Assembly (NCBI GenBank): GCA_016840305.1
Contig: JAEOSP010000422.1
Span: 1 to 6,048 of the forward strand
DNA: 6,048 bases
DNA from: Candidatus Hodarchaeota archaeon
GTDB taxonomy: Archaea; Asgardarchaeota; Heimdallarchaeia; Hodarchaeales; Hodarchaeaceae
Direction of reading: 5' to 3'
Shown: positions 1 through 5,479 of the stretch, piece after piece
How positions within the stretch are numbered: the stretch's first letter is position 1
Layout: each line of letters begins with the position of its first letter
Program-made: the position numbers and the translations under genes
Notes under the pieces: generated by a model
Seen by the model: only the letters and a program-made list of their open reading frames with translations
What the model was told of the DNA's origin: nothing
Database searches by the model: none

Positions 1-981
1 AGCGGAAGCGACAATAGCTGTCTTTAAAAGTGTGGGTGATGCGGCAGGAAAAGCTTCTCGTAGGAGTGCAACACCAGCGGTAATAAATGGAGCTGCGTAT
101 GAAGTACCAGTCACATTTACAGCCTCTCCTGTATTTGAATAACTTGGTATAGCCACTCCTGGAGCGAGAATATCAGGACCTAACAATCCAGAAGGTCTAG
201 GCCCTGCGGATGTACCAGAAGGGACATGAGTTTGATTGAAAGCCATTCCAACAGCAATAGCATTTTCGAATATTGCTGGGGATGTAATGCTCATTCCGAA
301 TGGACCATCATTTCCAGCTGCGAATACAAGAGTAATGTTATCCTCTGAGAGTTCTTCAATCAAAGTAGTATTAATCGCAAAAATATCTGGGGAACCGATG
401 GAGGCATGTATTATCGATGCGTTTAATGAATGAGCTAGACGAATCCCCTCATCTACATAGTTATTTTCAATTATACCATTTTGATCAGAAATTTTTATAC
501 TAATTAACTCTGATCCTGGTGCTATTTTACTAATAATACTTGCTACTTGAGTTCCATGACCAATTTCATCATATGCCGTTGTATTTTCAGCTATTACAGA
601 TCGATTGATTATTTTCTCACTGTTAATCCATATACTATCGTTAATACCAGAATCAAGGATAGCAATCGTAATGTTTTTACCTGTGAATCCTGCTTCCTCT
701 GTTAGTGGATTGATTAAATCCAAAACACTTGTAAAATAATCATCAATTCCTTCATCATTCGTGATAAGCAGAACCCCCTCTTCTATCAGAACCTCTGATT
801 GGAAATTAGGTAATCCATTGAGATTCTTATCTATTAGAGAGGAAGTTTTGGCTAAGAACGATGGTTCAATACTTTTCTCTAATAAAATTGCTGAACTTCT
901 GCTGTAACTGCCTGATACTGAAATTACAATAATAAACAACAAAATAAACCGATTTCGATTGAAACCTAATTGTCTTCGCAT
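1..981 (-). CDS. Secreted subtilisin-like serine protease (peptidase family S8), C-terminus beyond the window
   Basis: This is a subtilase that should cleave peptide bonds outside the cytoplasm. 327 codons are visible, and the frame is still open at position 1. The N-terminus is a signal peptide: basic residues (MRRQLGFNRNR) and then a hydrophobic core at about residues 12-23. A presumed propeptide follows to about residue 100. The catalytic elements come in the usual subtilisin order: Asp110 in IAILDSGI, His142 in GHGTQVA, the oxyanion-hole Asn224 in AAGNDGP, and the nucleophile Ser294 in GTSYAAP. Ser194-Ile-Gly196 sits where the substrate-binding S-x-G strand is expected. All key residues are intact, so it is probably active. 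The start is fixed: ATG at 981 is directly preceded by an in-frame TAA, and no clear Shine-Dalgarno motif is seen. It lies 36 bases after the HAD phosphatase gene and is probably the third gene of that operon. Whether C-terminal domains or an anchor follow cannot be seen. Family assignment is very secure; the substrate is unknown. Confidence 0.95.
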   Translation of the reverse strand, partial: MRRQLGFNRNRFILLFIIVISVSGSYSRSSAILLEKSIEPSFLAKTSSLIDKNLNGLPNFQSEVLIEEGVLLITNDEGIDDYFTSVLDLINPLTEEAGFTGKNITIAILDSGINDSIWINSEKIINRSVIAENTTAYDEIGHGTQVASIISKIAPGSELISIKISDQNGIIENNYVDEGIRLAHSLNASIIHASIGSPDIFAINTTLIEELSEDNITLVFAAGNDGPFGMSITSPAIFENAIAVGMAFNQTHVPSGTSAGPRPSGLLGPDILAPGVAIPSYSNTGEAVNVTGTSYAAPFITAGVALLREAFPAASPTLLKTAIVASA

Positions 982-1017
982 TTATACACGGTCCATTGGC
1001 AACAATATTGGAATTAA

Positions 1018-1812
1018 CTACAGCAATGTATCTATTTTTGTAATTGATTCAAGAGTATAAGTGGGTAATATTGTTTTTTTCAAATGATGCTCTGATATTC
1101 CTGTTTCTGTTACAAGGATTGTGTCCATTTTTGCATTAATACCTGCTTTGATATCGGTGGATAGTCTATCACCAATGAATACAGCCTTACTTGAGTCTTT
1201 ACAATCCATTTCTTCCATTGCTAAGTTGAGTAAATATGGACTAGGTTTCCCTATCATGATATCAGGTTCTTTCCCGCATGCATTGGCTAGAGCAGCTATA
1301 CCAGCACCTGCTCCAGGTACTAATCGATTTTCAAAAGGAAAACTGTTGTCAGGATTTGTGGCAACGAATAATCCCTTATTTTTAAGTATAACCCACATAC
1401 CATCGGCTAGTTTAGCCCATGTTAGATCTCGATCCCATCCAATACATACCGCTTGTAAATTTTGTTTGTATACTTCACTTACAATGAGATTTTGTTCCTC
1501 TAATTCTTCCTTTAAACCCACTTCACCAATCATAAAGATATTAGTCAGTGAATTTGCCTTAAGATGAACTGCTGCCCCATAACCTGAGTTTAAAATTGTA
1601 TAATTCTCGGATTTAAACCCTAAATTCAGGAATTTTTGAGAAAAACCTTTACGTGAAAGGCTGGAATTGTTAGTTACAAATCCTAATTGAAATCCTTGGT
1701 ACTCAAGTTGTTCTAGCGTCTCTTTAGCACCTGGAACGGGTTGATTGCCTTTCCAGAGGACTCCATCGCAATCCATAATAAGATGGGTCTTATTGGATAA
1801 GTCGAAAACCAT
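1018..1812 (-). CDS. HAD-superfamily class IIA phosphatase (phosphoglycolate / p-nitrophenyl phosphatase-like)
   Basis: A 264-residue cytoplasmic phosphatase, the usual length for the NagD/PGP/p-nitrophenyl phosphatase group. The four HAD motifs are present. Motif I is DCDGVLW, with nucleophile Asp14 and acid/base Asp16. Motif II is TNNSS (Thr47-Asn48-Asn49). Motif III is Lys189 in IGKPSP. Motif IV is GDRLSTD, with Mg-binding Asp215 and Asp220. Between motifs II and III lies the C2 cap of class IIA, with the typical ATNPD stretch near residues 151-155 and a VPGAGAG stretch near 165-171. By family it should hydrolyse a small phosphate ester through a phospho-aspartate intermediate. Phosphoglycolate, glycerol phosphate and other sugar phosphates are candidates, and the sequence alone does not choose among them. 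Motif I and the VPGA segment at residues 26-29 resemble eukaryotic PGP more than E. coli NagD, as I recall those sequences. The ATG lies 14 bases after the TPR gene's stop codon, with a GTGAT motif 5 bases upstream, so the two are probably cotranscribed. Confidence 0.93.
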   Translation of the reverse strand: MVFDLSNKTHLIMDCDGVLWKGNQPVPGAKETLEQLEYQGFQLGFVTNNSSLSRKGFSQKFLNLGFKSENYTILNSGYGAAVHLKANSLTNIFMIGEVGLKEELEEQNLIVSEVYKQNLQAVCIGWDRDLTWAKLADGMWVILKNKGLFVATNPDNSFPFENRLVPGAGAGIAALANACGKEPDIMIGKPSPYLLNLAMEEMDCKDSSKAVFIGDRLSTDIKAGINAKMDTILVTETGISEHHLKKTILPTYTLESITKIDTLL

Positions 1813-1817
1813 TCTCT

Positions 1818-1822
1818 ATCAC
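1818..1822 (-). promoter_or_regulatory. Probable ribosome binding site of the HAD phosphatase gene
   Basis: On the minus strand this reads GTGAT, which matches the GTGAT part of the archaeal Shine-Dalgarno consensus GGAGGTGATC. It ends 5 bases before the ATG at 1812 and lies within the short gap after the TPR gene's stop. It supports the chosen start and coupled translation with the upstream gene. The match is only 5 bases. Confidence 0.45.
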
Positions 1823-1826
1823 TTTT

Positions 1827-3242
1827 TCATTGAAGGAACTGGTCAAAAAACGCAATAGTTTTCAGTTGCGTTTTAATTTCTTTGTTCTCTGATAATAATT
1901 TGTTCATGAATGCATGTGCTCTCTCAGGTTGACTTAACATTAGCCAAGAATTCAAGAGAATCTCTAAATCGGAGAGATTAATCTGAGAATTTTTTACCAG
2001 AGGTTCTATTAATTCGATAGTTCGGCGAAAATCGCGTAAATCAAAAGCAATTTGCGCCGCTAAACGTATTCCACCTAAATGCTCGGGATTTTCACTGATA
2101 ACCTCATTCACCAATGAATAAGCATATTGGAGTTTCTTTTCCTTAACAGCGAGGATTGAAAGCTGAATTTTGCTTTCATGAAAGCTTGGATCAATTTCGA
2201 CGCTATGTGTAAAATGTCTCTTTGCTTCTTCAATATTTTCCAATTGAAGATTTGTCATTCCCAAGTAGAAACGGATTATAGGATTCTTTTTATCTAGTAA
2301 TACTGCATCTTCTAAAGCACGTTTTGCTTTATCAGGTCTATTTGAATCAAGAAATAGTTCAGCAAAGAGTAAAGAAGTGTCAAGAGATGATTTTCCTAAC
2401 TTTTTCGCTTTGTATAACGCATCTATTGCCTCTTTAGTCCGCCCTAATTCCTTTAATGCTTTGGCTGTATTAATGTACAGATTTTGAGGAGGTTTTCTGG
2501 GTTTATACATTGTGATAACTTTGTTATAAACTTGTAATGCTTGTTTATACTCCCTTTTTGCATGGTGAGCTATTCCCACTCCAAATTGAGCATGAGTTGA
2601 ATCAGGAAATCGTTCCAAAACTTGTGTATATGCTTCTATTGCTTTATCGTACTTTTGGTCGTCCAAGAGTAGTTGTCCAAGGAGAAGACCTGGATCAGAG
2701 TGCTCTGTATCACGAATAGCCGTGAGAAGCACCATATGTGATCTTTCTGTTTCCCCTGCACCTTCTAATAGCTTAGAAAGTTCAATAGGAATTTTAGCTG
2801 ACTTAGAATGTCTTTTACGAGAAGACTCAAGGGTTTTAATCGCTTTTTTCAAATCACCTCTTTTGTGGAAACAGCGACTAATAAGGATTGGAATTTCATC
2901 ATTGTTTTTATCTAATTTTTCTGCACGACTGAAACTCTTCTCTGCATCTTGATATAATTCTAATTGGTATTCAATTAATCCCTTTTTTAACCAAAGCTCC
3001 CCATTCTTCCCCTCTAATTGAACTGCTGCAAGAAAAGCGCTGTGTGCATCATGATAATTCTTCAGATTTGTCAAAGCTACTCCATAATTAGCCCAAATAA
3101 TTGCATTTTGTTGAATTTCTTCGTTTTTTAGTGCCAATTCAAATTTTCGAGCTGCTTTCGCCCATTTTTTCCTGTTTAAGGCAAAAATCCCTGAACGTAC
3201 AAGTTTTACGGGATCTTTCGATTCCTTAATGCGAGTAGACAC
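1827..3242 (-). CDS. TPR-repeat protein (about 12 tetratricopeptide-like repeats)
   Basis: A 471-residue protein built almost entirely of tetratricopeptide-like helix pairs in 30-36 residue steps. Clear units begin near residues 14, 47, 82, 116, 184, 217, 254, 287, 321 and 355, with more divergent ones near 150, 390 and 425. Typical TPR signatures are visible, for example YDKAIEAYTQVLERFPDS at 198-215, TKEAIDALYKAKKLG at 269-283 and IEEAKRHFTHSVEIDPSF at 337-354. There is no signal peptide, membrane helix or catalytic domain, so it is probably a cytoplasmic protein-binding scaffold; its partner is unknown. The start is GTG at 3242: an in-frame TGA lies three codons upstream and no ATG is near, so the start is well constrained, although no Shine-Dalgarno motif precedes it. 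A TATA-like box about 35 bases upstream suggests a very short leader. It is the first gene of the leftward operon with the HAD phosphatase and the S8 protease. The TPR fold is certain; the function is not assignable. Confidence 0.93.
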   Translation of the reverse strand: MSTRIKESKDPVKLVRSGIFALNRKKWAKAARKFELALKNEEIQQNAIIWANYGVALTNLKNYHDAHSAFLAAVQLEGKNGELWLKKGLIEYQLELYQDAEKSFSRAEKLDKNNDEIPILISRCFHKRGDLKKAIKTLESSRKRHSKSAKIPIELSKLLEGAGETERSHMVLLTAIRDTEHSDPGLLLGQLLLDDQKYDKAIEAYTQVLERFPDSTHAQFGVGIAHHAKREYKQALQVYNKVITMYKPRKPPQNLYINTAKALKELGRTKEAIDALYKAKKLGKSSLDTSLLFAELFLDSNRPDKAKRALEDAVLLDKKNPIIRFYLGMTNLQLENIEEAKRHFTHSVEIDPSFHESKIQLSILAVKEKKLQYAYSLVNEVISENPEHLGGIRLAAQIAFDLRDFRRTIELIEPLVKNSQINLSDLEILLNSWLMLSQPERAHAFMNKLLSENKEIKTQLKTIAFFDQFLQ

Positions 3243-3274
3243 TATTATTCAACATTTAAAGGATTAATTGTTAT

Positions 3275-3284
3275 GCTTAAATAG
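3275..3284 (-). promoter_or_regulatory. Candidate TATA box for the leftward TPR-HAD-protease operon
   Basis: The minus strand reads CTATTTAAGC, a reasonable archaeal TATA-like element. An archaeal start site about 25 bases downstream would fall near 3253-3256. That gives the TPR gene a leader of only 10-14 bases, consistent with the absence of a Shine-Dalgarno motif before its GTG start. This rests on sequence and spacing only; the surrounding DNA is A+T-rich, so chance matches are common. Confidence 0.4.
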
Positions 3285-3371
3285 GAATTCTCGAAACTTT
3301 TGTCTAAAAGTAGATATCTTCAGGAGTAATTACTTGCTATTTTACTGAAAAAAAGAGAAAATCATCTCTGA

Positions 3372-3389
3372 AGTGAGATTACAATCACT
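3372..3389. repeat. Inverted repeat AGTGA-N8-TCACT just upstream of a TATA-like box
   Basis: Perfect 5-base arms, AGTGA (3372-3376) and TCACT (3385-3389), are separated by 8 bases. An overlapping alternative pair, ATCTC (3364-3368) with GAGAT (3375-3379), shares the same bases. The repeat ends 3 bases before the TATA-like element at 3393. That position would suit a dyad site for a transcription factor acting on the small rightward unit. Short arms make a chance origin quite possible. Confidence 0.25.
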
Positions 3390-3392
3390 GAG

Positions 3393-3401
3393 GTTTATAA
3401 C
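3393..3401 (+). promoter_or_regulatory. Candidate TATA box of a small rightward transcription unit
   Basis: The sequence GTTTATAAC is a good archaeal TATA-like element. A start site about 25 bases downstream would lie near 3422-3426. Transcription from there would cross the two short ORFs at 3454-3540 and 3530-3670 and reach the T-rich tract at 3687. Its match to consensus is better than that of the rpiA promoter candidate. There is no experimental support. Confidence 0.4.
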
Positions 3402-3453
3402 TCTTACCAAATAACACCTAAAGGAGAGTAGCACTCAGGTAGTAACCTTCTTT

Positions 3454-3540
3454 ATGAAGAAAAGTCTCAATTCGATTCATGGATCCTTAAGAAAACAAAA
3501 TTTCATTAAAGATCTAGGAACGAGAAAAGGTGGAAGCTAG
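3454..3540 (+). other. Short ORF, 28 codons, possibly the front half of a frameshifted small gene
   Basis: An ATG-initiated ORF encodes a basic 28-residue peptide beginning MKKSLNSIHG. It starts about 30 bases after the inferred transcription start. A purine-rich AAAGGAGAG lies at 3420-3428, but about 25 bases upstream, which is too far for normal Shine-Dalgarno spacing. Its last codons overlap the ORF at 3530-3670 in another frame. Skipping one base near 3529 would join the two into a single protein of about 72 residues. No family is recognised. It may be a true small peptide, the first half of a broken gene, or chance. Confidence 0.2.
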
Positions 3541-3670
3541 AGACATAAAGAAGGTGAATGATGGAAGATTGAAGATAATATCGCAACTTGTCGAGAAACT
3601 TCATCCTCTAGAAGCAAAGTTTGGTCAAGAACCGAAGATTGAACCAACAGAACAGTGGCATTGGCATTAA
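3530..3670 (+). CDS. Small hypothetical protein, 46 codons from a GTG (start uncertain)
   Basis: From GTG at 3530 (in-frame TAG at 3515-3517) the frame runs to TAA at 3668-3670. The product is charged. Residues 13-31 look like an amphipathic helix (RLKIISQLVEKLHPLEAKF), and a short tail ends in WHWH. Composition and helix periodicity look protein-like, and a strong T-tract begins 17 bases after the stop, as expected for the end of a real archaeal transcript. Against it, the start is not convincing: there is no well-spaced Shine-Dalgarno motif, and a second in-frame GTG at 3554 is equally possible. It could be the rear half of a gene whose front is the ORF at 3454-3540. No family is recognised; the aromatic/His tail could bind metal, but that is speculation. 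Confidence 0.3.
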   Translation: MEARDIKKVNDGRLKIISQLVEKLHPLEAKFGQEPKIEPTEQWHWH

Positions 3671-3683
3671 CACATGATCATTC

Positions 3684-3720
3684 CAATTTTTTTTTCTTTT
3701 TAGTATTTTATTAAAAATTG
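3684..3720 (+). terminator. T-rich archaeal terminator with flanking AT inverted repeat
   Basis: A run of nine T (3687-3695), one C and five more T (3697-3701) makes a strong archaeal-type termination signal on the plus strand. It lies 17 bases after the stop at 3670. Perfect 8-base arms CAATTTTT (3684-3691) and AAAAATTG (3713-3720) flank it. It would end the small upstream unit and insulate rpiA. No other rightward gene needs a terminator here. Confidence 0.55.
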
Positions 3721-3750
3721 AAGAAGATCCTTTCAATTAAAGTGGTTTTC

Positions 3751-3773
3751 TTAAAGTAAATAAGTTTTTAAGT
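3751..3773 (+). promoter_or_regulatory. Candidate promoter region of rpiA
   Basis: Two overlapping TATA-like stretches are seen: GTAAATAAG (3756-3764) and TTTTTAAG (3765-3772). They predict start sites at about 3784-3796, that is, a leader of about 40-50 bases before the rpiA ATG. AAGT recurs at 3754, 3762 and 3770, exactly 8 bases apart, and AAGTAAA (3754-3760) is the inverted complement of TTTACTT (3773-3779). Neither box is a perfect consensus, so the exact element is uncertain. Confidence 0.35.
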
Positions 3774-3791
3774 TTACTTCTGGTTTCTAAT

Positions 3792-3828
3792 CCTCCTCTG
3801 AAAAAGCAAGTGCTCTGTCCAGAAGAGG
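3792..3828 (+). promoter_or_regulatory. rpiA leader hairpin that can mask the Shine-Dalgarno motif
   Basis: CCTCCTCTG (3792-3800) can pair with CAGAAGAGG (3820-3828) in a 9-pair stem with a single C-A mismatch. The 19-base loop contains a further AGCA/TGCT pairing (3805-3808 with 3811-3814). The 3' arm includes the GAGG of the rpiA Shine-Dalgarno motif, and the 5' arm begins with TCCTCC, which resembles the 16S anti-Shine-Dalgarno core. When folded, the ribosome site would be closed. This could be a translational switch or a passive fold. If transcription starts after about 3796, the 5' arm would be partly missing from the RNA. Confidence 0.4.
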
Positions 3829-3829
3829 T
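3825..3829 (+). promoter_or_regulatory. Shine-Dalgarno motif of rpiA
   Basis: GAGGT matches the core of the archaeal consensus GGAGGTGATC and ends 6 bases before the ATG at 3836. It confirms that start. It is also part of the 3' arm of the leader hairpin. Confidence 0.7.
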
Positions 3830-3835
3830 TACATA

Positions 3836-4561
3836 ATGGACGAAGAAACAATTGAACAAGCTAAAAAGGTAGCTGCTGAATCAGCAGTAGAAGAAAATAT
3901 TCAGAAGGATATGATTTTGGGTATTGGGAGTGGATCGACAATAGTACATACAATCAAAAAAATAGGGAAAATGAATAGAGAAATAAAATCAACTCTTGTT
4001 TGTATTCCAACATCCTATCAATCTAAACAACTTATAATCGAACAAGGATTATCTATCGGAAGTTTAGATCAATTTTCTCAAATTGATTTAACAATCGATG
4101 GAGCTGATGAAATAGACGATGAACTAAATTTAATCAAGGGTGGTGGTGGTTGCTTAGTTCAAGAAAAGATCGTAGCATCTAATTCTCGGAGCTTCATAGT
4201 AATTGTTGACTGGAGGAAAAAATCTTCCCAGTTAGGTGAGAAATGGAGAACAGGTATCCCAGTAGAAATTATCCCAGAGGCACAACAACCATTGCAGAAT
4301 AAACTAAAAGCTTTAGGTGGCGTTCCTATCTTACGAATGGCAAAATCTAAGATGGGACCAGTTGTATCCGATAATGGGAATTTTATTATTGATGTAGATT
4401 TTGGTATTATAGCTAATCCCACTAAGCTACATTCCCAGTTGAAATTATTGACTGGAGTCGTCGATTCAGGATTATTTGTAAAAATGGCAACAAAAGCTTA
4501 TATTGGACAGAGTGATGGTACAGTACAAACTCAAATTCCCAAATCTGAGTTATCCTCATAA
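3836..4561 (+). CDS. rpiA: Ribose-5-phosphate isomerase A
   Basis: This enzyme interconverts ribose 5-phosphate and ribulose 5-phosphate in the cytoplasm, feeding nucleotide synthesis and pentose phosphate metabolism. It has 241 residues, the normal full length. The phosphate-binding GIGSGST loop is at residues 29-35. The active-site residues are Asp88 and Asp91 in DGADE, Lys101 in the KGGGG loop, and Glu110 in QEK. They correspond to E. coli Asp81, Asp84, Lys94 and Glu103 with a constant offset of 7. The PVVSDNGNFIID and GVVDSGLF segments are also typical of RpiA. The LGEKWRTGIPVEIIP stretch and the C-terminal part (FIIDVDFG, KLHSQLKLL, KAYIGQSDGTV) look closer to yeast and human isomerases, as I remember them, than to Methanocaldococcus or E. 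coli RpiA. ATG at 3836 has GAGGT 6 bases upstream. The DUF998-like gene starts 14 bases after its stop, so they are probably cotranscribed. Nothing essential is missing. Confidence 0.97.
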   Translation: MDEETIEQAKKVAAESAVEENIQKDMILGIGSGSTIVHTIKKIGKMNREIKSTLVCIPTSYQSKQLIIEQGLSIGSLDQFSQIDLTIDGADEIDDELNLIKGGGGCLVQEKIVASNSRSFIVIVDWRKKSSQLGEKWRTGIPVEIIPEAQQPLQNKLKALGGVPILRMAKSKMGPVVSDNGNFIIDVDFGIIANPTKLHSQLKLLTGVVDSGLFVKMATKAYIGQSDGTVQTQIPKSELSS

Positions 4562-4575
4562 CAGGATGGAAATCA

Positions 4576-5286
4576 GTGAGAATAACAAAAGAACATATTT
4601 TTCCTTTAACCGTAGTTGGTAGTATGCAGTTTTTAATCCTGTCTATCATTGCCATGTTCACCTATCGGGGAGGAACACGACTTGATCCAGCAAGTAAAGG
4701 ATATTCCTTTTTTTCCAACTTCTTTAGTGATCTAGGCAGAACAATTTCATACTCAGGAGAAATTAATACAGTTTCAGCAGTTATCTTTTTTCTTACTCTA
4801 ATAGGGTTAGGCCTTTCATTCTTGGGGTACTTTTTAGTGTTACCAGAGTTGTTTGCTGATACTATTGAAGGAAAAAAATACGGAAAACTAGCATCATTAA
4901 TCGGAAAATGCTCTGTTGTCGCCTTCATTGGAATAGCTTTTGCTCCAGCAAATCTACTTCCTCTTATTCATGATTTATTTGTTATAACAGGATTTACATT
5001 AGTAGCAATCGTATCAGGGATTGCCTTTATGCTAACTTCAAAAGATAGTAGATTTGCTCGAAAATATACCATAAGTTATCTAATATTATTTTTTGTTATC
5101 GTTGGTTACGGAAGTCTATCATTATTTGTTCCAATCATAATTACCCCTACTCATCTCATTATTCGGGCAACTACACAAAAAGTTGTAGTATACACATTGT
5201 TAATCTCTTTCCTTTTTCAAAACTACGGTGCATGGAGAATAATGAGGAAAAATAAAATACAGAAATTAAATCAAATTGAGACATAA
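4576..5286 (+). CDS. Six-helix membrane protein, DUF998-like
   Basis: A 236-residue integral membrane protein with six predicted helices at about residues 12-30, 66-89, 105-125, 130-154, 164-187 and 200-219, and a basic C-terminal tail. After helix 1 comes a YSFFSNFFSDLGRT segment (43-56) followed by a Gly/Asn-rich turn. His132 sits at the start of helix 4 after a FAPAN motif. This layout is what I recall of the DUF998 family, common in archaea and without an established biochemical function. The chosen start is GTG at 4576, 14 bases after the rpiA stop, with a weak AGGA 9 bases upstream. The alternative, Met17 (4624), would cut into helix 1 and is less likely. The upstream ATG at 4566 is in another frame. 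Close spacing suggests cotranscription with rpiA, but I see no functional link between an isomerase and this protein. The membrane topology is secure; the family call is likely. Confidence 0.85.
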   Translation: MRITKEHIFPLTVVGSMQFLILSIIAMFTYRGGTRLDPASKGYSFFSNFFSDLGRTISYSGEINTVSAVIFFLTLIGLGLSFLGYFLVLPELFADTIEGKKYGKLASLIGKCSVVAFIGIAFAPANLLPLIHDLFVITGFTLVAIVSGIAFMLTSKDSRFARKYTISYLILFFVIVGYGSLSLFVPIIITPTHLIIRATTQKVVVYTLLISFLFQNYGAWRIMRKNKIQKLNQIET

Positions 5287-5377
5287 TCAGAACAAGAATC
5301 GGTTTGCGAACTTCCATTTACCTCATTTACTGACAATAAAAAAGCTAATTTGAAAGATTGGTAGATTTGCTGACAGG

Positions 5378-5389
5378 GTTTATAAATAG
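5378..5389 (+). promoter_or_regulatory. Strong candidate TATA box for the four-helix membrane protein gene
   Basis: GTTTATAAATAG is the best archaeal TATA-like element in the window. It predicts a transcription start near 5406-5412, about 70 bases before the first possible start codon of the downstream gene. No T-rich terminator separates it from the upstream membrane protein gene, so read-through from the rpiA unit may also occur. Confidence 0.55.
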
Positions 5390-5408
5390 TAAAAACTACT
5401 AAAATCAA

Positions 5409-5424
5409 CCTTTCCTTGGAAAGG
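5409..5424. repeat. Perfect inverted repeat CCTTTCC-TT-GGAAAGG at the predicted transcription start
   Basis: Seven-base arms (5409-5415 and 5418-5424) with a 2-base spacer lie about 20 bases after the TATA-like element, on the expected transcription start. As DNA this is the classic position of an archaeal repressor operator. As RNA, the 3' arm runs into AAGGAGATC, a good Shine-Dalgarno match, although a 2-base loop would have to open by at least one pair. The perfect symmetry and location argue against chance. Which role is correct cannot be told from sequence. Confidence 0.5.
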
Positions 5425-5479
5425 AGATCGAATCAGAAATATTTTACGGATTAAGAGTTTTCATGATATTAAATCAAAT

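Noticed and set aside
236..433. Plus-strand open frame of 65 codons
   Set aside because: It is antisense to the S8 protease, overlapping its oxyanion-hole motif region; it is a mirror of real coding sequence.
1121..1567. Long plus-strand open frame of 148 codons
   Set aside because: It lies entirely antisense to the HAD phosphatase gene, whose catalytic motifs are intact on the minus strand. The product is low in charged residues and has no recognisable domain.
2537..2952. Two plus-strand open frames (60 and 76 codons)
   Set aside because: Both are antisense to the TPR gene, whose repeats run unbroken through this stretch.
3347..3361. A-rich run that reads as a T-rich terminator on the minus strand
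   Set aside because: No minus-strand gene ends here; the only leftward gene nearby starts downstream of it at 3242.
3400..3540. Possible known structured RNA (tRNA, SRP RNA, RNase P RNA)
   Set aside because: I found no tRNA T-arm or anticodon layout, no SRP helix 8 signature and no RNase P core motif. An unknown small RNA remains possible and is reported as a finding.
4159..4928. Three minus-strand open frames opposite rpiA and the DUF998-like gene
   Set aside because: They are antisense to clearly coding sequence with intact motifs or membrane helices, and have no promoter or ribosome site.
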